From Candidatus Eiseniibacteriota bacterium (GTDB taxonomy: Bacteria; JAFGKV01): DNA of 11,506 nucleotides. The stretch's first letter is position 1, and every line of letters begins with the position of its first letter. Shown here one piece after another: positions 7,142-11,506 of this stretch. The notes below the pieces were generated by a model. It did not search any database. It worked only from the letters and a program-made list of their open reading frames with translations, and had not been told where the DNA came from. Location: positions 1-11,506 of the forward strand of contig JALOPK010000079.1 in assembly GCA_025453925.1 (NCBI GenBank). The letters run 5' to 3'. Position numbers and translations under genes: made by a program.

Positions 7142-7513
7142 CATCACTGCTGTTCTCCAGAACGGTCGCGAACGGGATCGAGAGGCTCCCTGCCCTCGTG
7201 GATGCTGTCCATGCCAGTGCGCGACCCTCCCGCGCCGACGGCACTGCCGTCGCGGGAGGGACCCGCTCCGTCGGGTCCGAAGGCCTGATGCGTTCCCACC
7301 AGAACGTAGCATGGGTCATCCGCGGGACAGCGTGACGCGGATTGGCGCTGCTGCTGCACCCGTCTCGCGACCACGCTTGTGCGCGGGCGCCCGCACGTCT
7401 ACTTGCGGTGGACATCGGGAGTCTCGCGAATCGTTCGACGCCGCAACGTGCTCCAAGTCGGACGCACAAACGGCCCGATGCGGCGCGATCCTTCGCACCA
7501 TGGGAGGAAAACT
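7142..7513. other. Gene-free region with further hairpins
   Basis: Nothing coding is supported here. A 15-bp interrupted stem occupies 7225-7260 (CCCTCCCGC and GACGGC against GCCGTC and GCGGGAGGG, with a 3-nt bulge and an ACT loop). A 7-bp stem GGACCCG/CGGGTCC at 7259-7278 shares two bases with it, so the two cannot form fully at once. The rest, to the GGGAGG site at 7502-7507, shows no clear promoter. The hairpins could be a transcription-end complex, an attenuator-like leader for the following gene, or a REP-type repeat. Confidence 0.5.
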
Positions 7514-8563
7514 ATGGCGGCCGTCAACTCCGAGGCGTGGCGCACCCTGTACCAGCGAGCGATGCGGATCAAGGAGCTCGCCCCCTGGACGTGGATGGCG
7601 GAGGATGAGCTCTTCGGGATTGAAGACCCCGAGTCCAAGACGCCGGCCTACGTCAGCATCTCAGGGGCACTCGGTGAGCATGTGGCGGTGATTGCCTACT
7701 TGGGGGACGTCGCCTTGCATCGTTTCCTGCACGTGCAGGCTTCGGAAGGCGAGGCGCGGGCCGAGACGATCCTGGAGATCCGTCAGATCCAAGCCTCCTT
7801 TGAGGATAGGGAGTACTTGAAGGCGGAGGACCACCGTATCATTCGGGAGCTTGACCTGAAGTTCAGGGGATCACAGGCATGGCCGTGTTTTCGTTCCACG
7901 CATCCCGGCTGCGTCCCGTGGTTCTTGGACGGAGATGAGGTGCGCATGATGACGCACGTTCTGGAGCAGACCGAGATGGTGGTCATTCGGGCAAAGGGAA
8001 ATCGGGCTCTTCTCCCTTCGCTGGCGGATGGGGGACCCCTTCTGGTGCGGCGTGCAGAGACCGCCAAGGCTGGGCTTTCGTGGGTGGAGGAGATGCGGAG
8101 CCTCCCTCCGGCCCCCACGCTGCCGATCACGACGCGCGTCAGTGAAGACATGATTCGCCGGGCGCTTCGACACCCACGAGCCAAAGACGCGGTGGAGCTT
8201 GATCTGGTAATGATGCTGGACGCATCAGTACACGAAAAGAATCAGCGGCCCTACTTCCCCTATGCCCTTATGCTGGTCGATGGAGGAAGCGGCGTTGTTC
8301 TCGCCTTCGACCTTCTCTCGCCGCTCCCATCCCTCGAAGAGATGTGGGGGGCCGTGGTCCCCGCTCTTCTGTCACGCCTGGATGGCATCGGCTTCATCCC
8401 GTCAACGATCCGAGTCCGCACGGATATCATGGAATTCCTGATGAAGAAACTGGCCGAATTCCTGCCGGTGAAAGTGAATCGCACGAAGACCCTGCCGAAG
8501 CTGGACGTCGCGATGAGGGAGCTGCAGGCCTATATGGGTCACGGCAGGCCGGGCGGGCGGTGA
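7514..8563 (+). CDS. DUF7309/DUF6930 domain-containing protein
   Basis: This 349-residue protein starts at ATG 7514 with GGGAGG (7502-7507) 6 nt upstream; an open frame back to 7379 lacks a ribosome site and is rejected. There is no signal peptide or membrane segment, so it is probably cytoplasmic. Residues ~7-180 match the DUF7309 pattern: A-W-R-T-L-Y-Q-R-A, K-E-L-A-P-W-T-W-M, E-D-E-L-F-G-I-E-D-P-E, S-G-A-L-G-E-H-V-A-V-I-A-Y-L-G, then F-R-G-S-Q-A-W-P-C-F-R and P-G-C-V-P-W-F-L-D-G-D-E. Residues ~225-345 match DUF6930: V-E-L-D-L-V-M-M-L-D, F-P-Y-A-L-M-L-V-D-G-G-S-G, then P-S-T-I-R-V-R-T. Proteins of this type occur widely with no established function. The gene is coupled by a 4-nt GTGA overlap to a lipoprotein gene. 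Family recognition is from memory of motif patterns. Confidence 0.8.
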   Translation: MAAVNSEAWRTLYQRAMRIKELAPWTWMAEDELFGIEDPESKTPAYVSISGALGEHVAVIAYLGDVALHRFLHVQASEGEARAETILEIRQIQASFEDREYLKAEDHRIIRELDLKFRGSQAWPCFRSTHPGCVPWFLDGDEVRMMTHVLEQTEMVVIRAKGNRALLPSLADGGPLLVRRAETAKAGLSWVEEMRSLPPAPTLPITTRVSEDMIRRALRHPRAKDAVELDLVMMLDASVHEKNQRPYFPYALMLVDGGSGVVLAFDLLSPLPSLEEMWGAVVPALLSRLDGIGFIPSTIRVRTDIMEFLMKKLAEFLPVKVNRTKTLPKLDVAMRELQAYMGHGRPGGR

Positions 8564-9060
8564 ACCCGGAACGCTGCGCCGGTGCCATTGTTGGGGCATT
8601 GTTCACACGGTCGGCTATCGTTGGCCTCCTGGCACTTGGGGGATGTGACCGTTCATGGGATGTCCTCAACCGCGGGGCGCTCCGGCGGGACCTGGAGCAG
8701 CTTTGTGCCATGCATGGCGTGACGATTCGGACCTCGGAGTGCCGCATGATCGGCGCGACTCGCGATGGCGCCTGCTCAGCTCAGCTCTCCAGGGAAGACA
8801 TCCAGCGGTTGGTGAAGGGCATCGGCATTGTGAGGGCGGATACGTTGTCTGAGCATGATCCAGTCGGCTTGGCTGCCCGCCGGATGGTCACGACGTGCTG
8901 TTCGGACTCATGGACTGCCGAGGGTGTGGAGATCTATTCCGCGTTCGAAAGACCGCCCTCGCTCCGATTGGCCAACGGCACGGCCTTCGAGCATCTCGTC
9001 ATCGCGTTCCGTCCGCAAGAGAATGAAGCCTGCCTCTGCGCGAGCTACGCGTACGGGTAG
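8560..9060 (+). CDS. Small lipoprotein of unknown function
   Basis: This 166-residue protein starts at GTG 8560, whose last two bases plus the next A form the TGA stop of the upstream gene, so translation is probably coupled; no strong Shine-Dalgarno site is seen. A hydrophobic N-terminus (A-I-V-G-L-L-A-L) runs into L-G-G-C29, a usable lipobox for lipidation at Cys29. The following Asp30 is the +2 residue that, by E. coli rules, favours inner-membrane retention; whether that holds in this lineage is unknown. The mature ~138 residues contain further cysteines (L-C-A-M-H-G, E-C-R-M, T-T-C-C-S, A-C-L-C-A-S) that could form disulphides or bind metal. No domain is recognised. Its stop faces the minus-strand acetyltransferase gene 65 bp away. 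Confidence 0.75.
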   Translation: MNPERCAGAIVGALFTRSAIVGLLALGGCDRSWDVLNRGALRRDLEQLCAMHGVTIRTSECRMIGATRDGACSAQLSREDIQRLVKGIGIVRADTLSEHDPVGLAARRMVTTCCSDSWTAEGVEIYSAFERPPSLRLANGTAFEHLVIAFRPQENEACLCASYAYG

Positions 9061-9094
9061 CCCGGAACCGCGATCTCACCCAAGAGAGGAACGA

Positions 9095-9109
9095 GCGCAG
9101 TGTCTGCGC
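9095..9109. terminator. Short hairpin between convergent genes
   Basis: GCGCAG (9095-9100), loop TGT, CTGCGC (9104-9109) is a perfect 6-bp stem in the 65-bp gap between the lipoprotein and acetyltransferase stop codons. There is no T-tract; it is a weak bidirectional terminator candidate. Confidence 0.35.
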
Positions 9110-9125
9110 GGCGCGGGGTCGCGGG

Positions 9126-9914
9126 TCAATCGTTCGGGCCCGTCAGCAGTGGCTTCAGGTCTTTCTCGAGGAGATAGTGATAGCTCAGCAATGCCCCGTC
9201 GAGGACGAGGCCGAACACACCATACGGCGTTGGTGACAGACGCAGGAGCTCGGCGCGGCTCTGCAGTTGCACCACGCGGCTTTCGATGCCCGCCCCGCGC
9301 GCACTCCTCACCGCGCTCTCCGTCGCGTCGACGATGTAGGGGCACTGGTCTGAACGGATGACCGTCAGGCCACTCCCAAAGGCGCGCGCCTTCTCTTCCC
9401 AGCCTCCCGCGAACGTGGGGGAGGGATGCTTCCCGAACTTCTTCACCATGAGCGAAAAGGCGGGGGGCGCGGTAGCGACGCACTCGAAGCCTTGCTTCTC
9501 AAGAACGCGGCGGCCTGCCAGCCACACTTTCTCGCTGGTGACCATGGCAACCCCGCTCATCTTCATCCGTCTCGCCTCTTCGATGCACTCGCGGAGGAGG
9601 ACCTCTCCCAGTCCCTTGCCCTTGCTCTTGCCCACGACCCACAGGCAGTGGATGAAGAGGTAGCCATCGGCGCGGACGGCGCGCCAGGCATGTTCCCCCG
9701 GTGTGTACTCGATGAAACCCCGTTCGGGCAGGGCGAGAAGCTTGATGCGCATTCCCTCGGCGAACCGATCGTTGAGCCAGCGGAGCTTGCGGGCATAGCC
9801 CTCCGACTTCCTCTTGCTCATGTAGCAGAAGAAGCCGGTCTTCTCGACGGTCTCGGCCGTGACATCGATGATGTCGGGCGGGGCACTGGGCATGCACGAA
9901 ACGGAACGAGCCAC
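9126..9914 (-). CDS. GNAT N-acetyltransferase with YoaP-type C-terminal domain
   Basis: This 262-residue protein starts at GTG 9914, chosen because AAGGAGG (9922-9928) lies 7 nt upstream; an ATG seven codons further in (9893) begins the conserved part, P-S-A-P-P-D-I-I-D-V-T. The GNAT fold (about 15-160) shows E-R-G-F-I-E-Y-T-P-G-E-H-A-W, L-F-I-H-C-L-W-V-V-G-K-S-K-G-K-G-L-G, where K-x-x-G-x-G (98-103) is the acetyl-CoA pyrophosphate loop, and V-A-M-V-T-S. Residues ~184-250 (T-V-I-R-S-D-Q-C-P-Y-I, ending Y-G-V-F-G-L-V-L-D-G and L-L-S-Y-H-Y-L) match the YoaP thioredoxin-like extension, with a single Cys191 before a proline. It acetylates an unknown acceptor in the cytoplasm. It is a single-gene unit. 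Its upstream region contains an AT-rich palindrome, a possible regulatory site. Confidence 0.85.
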   Translation of the reverse strand: MARSVSCMPSAPPDIIDVTAETVEKTGFFCYMSKRKSEGYARKLRWLNDRFAEGMRIKLLALPERGFIEYTPGEHAWRAVRADGYLFIHCLWVVGKSKGKGLGEVLLRECIEEARRMKMSGVAMVTSEKVWLAGRRVLEKQGFECVATAPPAFSLMVKKFGKHPSPTFAGGWEEKARAFGSGLTVIRSDQCPYIVDATESAVRSARGAGIESRVVQLQSRAELLRLSPTPYGVFGLVLDGALLSYHYLLEKDLKPLLTGPND

Positions 9915-9921
9915 GAAGCAG

Positions 9922-9928
9922 CCTCCTT
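9922..9928 (-). promoter_or_regulatory. Shine-Dalgarno site fixing the acetyltransferase start
   Basis: AAGGAGG on the minus strand, 7 nt before GTG 9914. It favours that codon over the internal ATG at 9893, which has no ribosome site at the right distance. Confidence 0.7.
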
Positions 9929-10108
9929 GGAGTGCCCCATGTCTCGCGGCGTCACGGACGGGGCGACCATGCGGTTCTTGAGAGTCCCCCACGCGTTCCC
10001 GGGGACGAAACCCGGAACCAGCACCCCCAGGCCGCCAGGGTCAAGGCCCGGCCTACGGCACCGCGGAGGCGAGAGTACTGCCGCGCCATGGCCCAAACAG
10101 GATCGCTT

Positions 10109-10146
10109 CATATAGGACATGTCCAATATATGACACCTCCTATATG
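10109..10146. promoter_or_regulatory. AT-rich nested palindrome, operator-like
   Basis: Outer arms CATATAGGA (10109-10117) and TCCTATATG (10138-10146) are exact reverse complements. Nested at the left arm is a perfect 10-bp palindrome, GGACATGTCC (10115-10124), whose A/T flanks continue the symmetry with one mismatch. Read on the minus strand, the right arm contains AGGAGG, so the outer stem could also hide a ribosome site in RNA. It lies ~195 bp upstream of the minus-strand acetyltransferase and is markedly AT-rich against its surroundings. The repressor or function is unknown. Confidence 0.45.
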
Positions 10147-10330
10147 ATTCACGGGTGTCCGCCGGCCTCGTGAACCTATGCGCAGCTCCTCGCATCCTGA
10201 CTGCCGGCTGGGCTCGCGCCGCTCGCAGTTCACGGATTACGGCCCCTGAACCTTCCCCTTTCGCAACTTGGATATGGGCCACACTTAGAACTGGGGGTAG
10301 TGCGCGGATCCCTGCTTGCAGGGGGTTGGA

Positions 10331-10368
10331 CTCTCTTCTCTCCCCGGGGAGGGAGTGAAGGTGAGGGG
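10331..10368. repeat. Likely dispersed intergenic repeat centred on CTCCCCGGGGAG
   Basis: A 12-bp palindrome CTCCCCGGGGAG (10340-10351) is flanked by CTCTCTT on the left and GGAGTGAAGGTGAGGGG on the right. This pattern resembles a short repeat found between genes in many unrelated GC-rich bacteria (…CTCTCCCCGGGGAGAGGG…GGTGAGGGG). Only one copy is visible here, so repeat status rests on prior knowledge. Confidence 0.4.
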
Positions 10369-10573
10369 ACAGGACGTCAGGCCAGAACCCCTTTCCCTCA
10401 TGACCGTTCATCGGTTCGCCCCTTCAACCCCGCATCTGATGGTGCGGGCTTGGTCCAGCAGCATTGGATGCGGGGGATTCGGGTTCCCCGCTCCGCGACC
10501 CTGGGGCCGTGATGGATCCGACCCTCCGCAACCTCTTGAAGTCGTCGGATGGCACGTGATGGACTAGTTGCCA

Positions 10574-10587
10574 ACACGCTTTCGTGT
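10574..10587. promoter_or_regulatory. Short dyad upstream of the toxin gene, possible autoregulatory operator
   Basis: ACACG (10574-10578), CTTT, CGTGT (10583-10587) lies 17 bp before the toxin ATG. Toxin-antitoxin operons are commonly autoregulated through such sites by their DNA-binding antitoxin. The dyad is short and could be chance. Confidence 0.3.
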
Positions 10588-10603
10588 GGGCGTTCTCTCC
10601 AAC

Positions 10604-10900
10604 ATGAGCACAAAACCCTTGCTCCGCCGTCGAGTAATCGTTGCCGCAGATGCCTTAATCGAGGTCGTGGTGTGGAAGGTTCCCACGCCAGTAACTCCAT
10701 CGACCCATGGGTTCAGGTGCCGGCTTGCGTATGTCGTGGGCGGCCAATGCGTGTTGCGATATGACAATGAGCGGGGAAAGGGCGATCACCGGCATACTGA
10801 AACAACTGAGGAGTCGTACGACTTCTCTACCCCAGATCAACTGATGGTCGACTTCACGGCCGATGTAGCGAGGTGGAACAATGAGCACGGTCGTTCTTGA
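10604..10900 (+). CDS. tumE: TumE-family toxin (DUF6516)
   Basis: This 98-residue protein starts at ATG 10604; an in-frame TTG at 10568 is less likely because family homology begins near R-R-R-V-I-V-A-A-D-A-L-I-E-V-V-V-W-K-V. No strong Shine-Dalgarno site precedes the ATG. The protein carries the family pattern: V-V-W-K-V-P-x-P-V-x-P-S-x-H, F-R-C-R-L-A-Y-V-V-G-G, and Y-D-N-E-R-G-K-G-D-H-R-H at 53-64, a charged block likely to be functional. By family knowledge, TumE (DUF6516) proteins are the toxin partner of a winged-helix antitoxin. The molecular target is not known to me. It comes first in a two-gene operon, and its last 20 bases overlap the antitoxin start. Confidence 0.8.
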   Translation: MSTKPLLRRRVIVAADALIEVVVWKVPTPVTPSTHGFRCRLAYVVGGQCVLRYDNERGKGDHRHTETTEESYDFSTPDQLMVDFTADVARWNNEHGRS

Positions 10901-11228
10901 GATTCGTTCTCTGGAGGACACGCTGGCCAATGCTTCGCGCGCGATGAAGACGGGTCGAGCCAAGAGCGAGGCGCGCATCAGCTTCGCTACCCCGGAGCTC
11001 CTTTGGGAAGTCCTGACGGCCAAGCGCTGGGAGCTTCTCAAGGCGCTGTGCGGGGCCGGCCCCGTTTCTATCCGAGCGGCTGCACGGCGGGTTGGGCGAG
11101 ACGTGAAAGCCGTCCACGGCGATGTAAGGGCACTTCTGGAGGCCGGAATACTCGACCGCACATCCGATGGACGCGTTCAGTTCCCGTTCGACACCGTGAA
11201 AGTGGAGTTCTTGTTGAGTGCGGCATAA
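10881..11228 (+). CDS. Winged-helix DNA-binding antitoxin (HVO_A0114-type, TumA-like)
   Basis: This 115-residue protein starts at ATG 10881, inside the toxin gene, with GAGGTG (10870-10875) 5 nt upstream. The N-terminus (V-V-L-E-I-R-S-L-E-D-T-L) is followed at ~35-50 by F-A-T-P-E-L-L-W-E-V-L-T-A-K-R-W-E-L-L-K, then a helix-turn-helix (S-I-R-A-A-A-R-R-V-G-R-D-V-K-A-V-H-G-D-V-R-A-L-L-E-A-G-I-L, ~63-91) and a wing ending V-Q-F-P-F-D-T-V-K-V-E-F. This is the pattern of the HVO_A0114 family of putative DNA-binding proteins usually paired with DUF6516 toxins. It probably neutralises the toxin and represses the operon. The 20-nt overlap with tumE keeps the two products linked. Confidence 0.82.
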   Translation: MSTVVLEIRSLEDTLANASRAMKTGRAKSEARISFATPELLWEVLTAKRWELLKALCGAGPVSIRAAARRVGRDVKAVHGDVRALLEAGILDRTSDGRVQFPFDTVKVEFLLSAA

Positions 11229-11506
11229 GCGGCAGTCTCTTGGGGGCACGCCGGGTCGAGAACCGACAGGGTCAGCAGCCAATGCCCCTTCGAGACGAAG
11301 GCGAACGGGGTGCCTGGAGGCGATTGCGCGATTCGAGATGACCAACGCGGCGGTCTGGTCTCGGTCATTGACGACGGGGTACTCCTGAGTCTCTTCAGGG
11401 TGGCCGTTTGGGGACGTCCAGGAGATCAGGGCTTTCTCTCCACTGGCAACAGGTGGGCCTTGCGGTATGGGGACCAATGACGTCGGTAGAACGGTAAGAG
11501 ATCGGC
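11229..11506 (-). other. Unassigned stretch; possible decayed or partial minus-strand gene
   Basis: No plus-strand gene is supported. On the minus strand a frame is open from the right edge and reads protein-like to about 11340 (E-K-A-L-I-S-W-T-S-P-N-G-H, Y-P-V-V-N-D-R-D-Q-T-A-A-L-V-I-S). From ~11325 to ~11230 a different minus frame looks better, with strong G/C third positions (T-P-F-A-F-V-S-K-G-H-W-L-L-T-L-S-V-L-D-P). The switch suggests a frameshifted gene fragment, but no family is recognised and the window edge hides its start. Confidence 0.25.

Larger units (their letters stand above)
9929..10603. other. ~675-nt gene-free region between divergent acetyltransferase and toxin genes
   Basis: No open frame here has a ribosome site plus plausible protein character. 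The region holds inverted repeats at 9996-10017, 10029-10054 (AGGCCG/CGGCCT) and 10428-10475 (CCCCGCAT/ATGCGGGG), the AT-rich palindrome at 10109-10146, and a CTCCCCGGGGAG-centred repeat at 10331-10368. It looks like intergenic DNA built partly from dispersed repeats. No tRNA or rRNA was found on either strand. Confidence 0.5.

Noticed and set aside
6756-7469. 237-codon minus-strand open frame across the receptor 3' end and the intergenic region
   Set aside because: About half of it is antisense to the receptor barrel, and the remainder is read through strong hairpins. There is no ribosome site, although part of it (around 7150-7320) has protein-like third-position bias.
7379-7513. Upstream extension of the DUF6930 gene to a GTG at 7379
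   Set aside because: The added 45 residues are Arg-rich with no homology pattern, and a GGGAGG site sits 6 nt before ATG 7514.
10115-10124. GGACATGTCC equals a p53 consensus half-site
   Set aside because: This is a eukaryotic motif without meaning in a bacterial genome; only the palindromic symmetry is of interest.
9818-10411. 197-codon minus-strand open frame beginning before the palindrome
   Set aside because: It overlaps the acetyltransferase gene in another frame, is rich in Arg/Pro/Ser, and matches no family.
10473-10489. tRNA T-arm-like stem (GGGGA/TCCCC with a 7-nt loop)
   Set aside because: The loop lacks the TTCRA consensus on either strand and no matching acceptor or anticodon stem is found upstream.

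Overview
The window is GC-rich chromosomal DNA from a diderm (outer-membrane) bacterium. Two secreted proteins end in FlgD-Ig / type IX-style C-terminal sorting domains, and there is an Omp28-like thioredoxin-fold protein, a TonB-dependent receptor, an outer-membrane beta-barrel and a lipoprotein. This mix fits the FCB group and its uncultured GC-rich relatives (for example Eisenbacteria, Krumholzibacteriota or Latescibacterota). The assignment is inference; no marker gene is present.

Left part (1-4600). The window opens inside a secreted protein built from about eight ~45-residue beta-propeller-like repeats plus a sorting tail (+). It converges, across a perfect 12-bp hairpin, on a 678-residue secreted protein (-) with an Omp28/thioredoxin-like head containing CGPC, a middle Rossmann-like domain and a sorting tail. 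Upstream of that gene lies an orphan VapC-like PIN toxin that has lost its N-terminus and runs antisense into a small DUF3575-like outer-membrane barrel gene (-).

Centre (4600-7510). A good sigma70-like promoter (4934-4962) starts a ~133-nt structured leader and then a complete TonB-dependent outer-membrane receptor, followed by a strong hairpin. The leader has several anchors in the order seen in cobalamin riboswitches, but the match is imperfect. A ~425-nt gene-free stretch with further hairpins follows.

Right part (7510-11506). A DUF7309/DUF6930-type protein is translationally coupled (GTGA overlap) to a small lipoprotein of unknown function. This pair converges on a GNAT acetyltransferase with a YoaP-type C-terminal domain (-). 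Upstream of the acetyltransferase is a ~690-nt gene-free stretch with an AT-rich palindromic operator-like site and fragments that look like dispersed intergenic repeats. The window ends with a two-gene TumE-type toxin / winged-helix antitoxin module and a short stretch that may hold the decayed or partial end of a minus-strand gene.

There is no large operon. The genes are mostly single transcription units in alternating orientation. The points most worth a second look are the receptor leader, the DUF6930-lipoprotein pair, the TumE/antitoxin module and the palindrome at 10109-10146.
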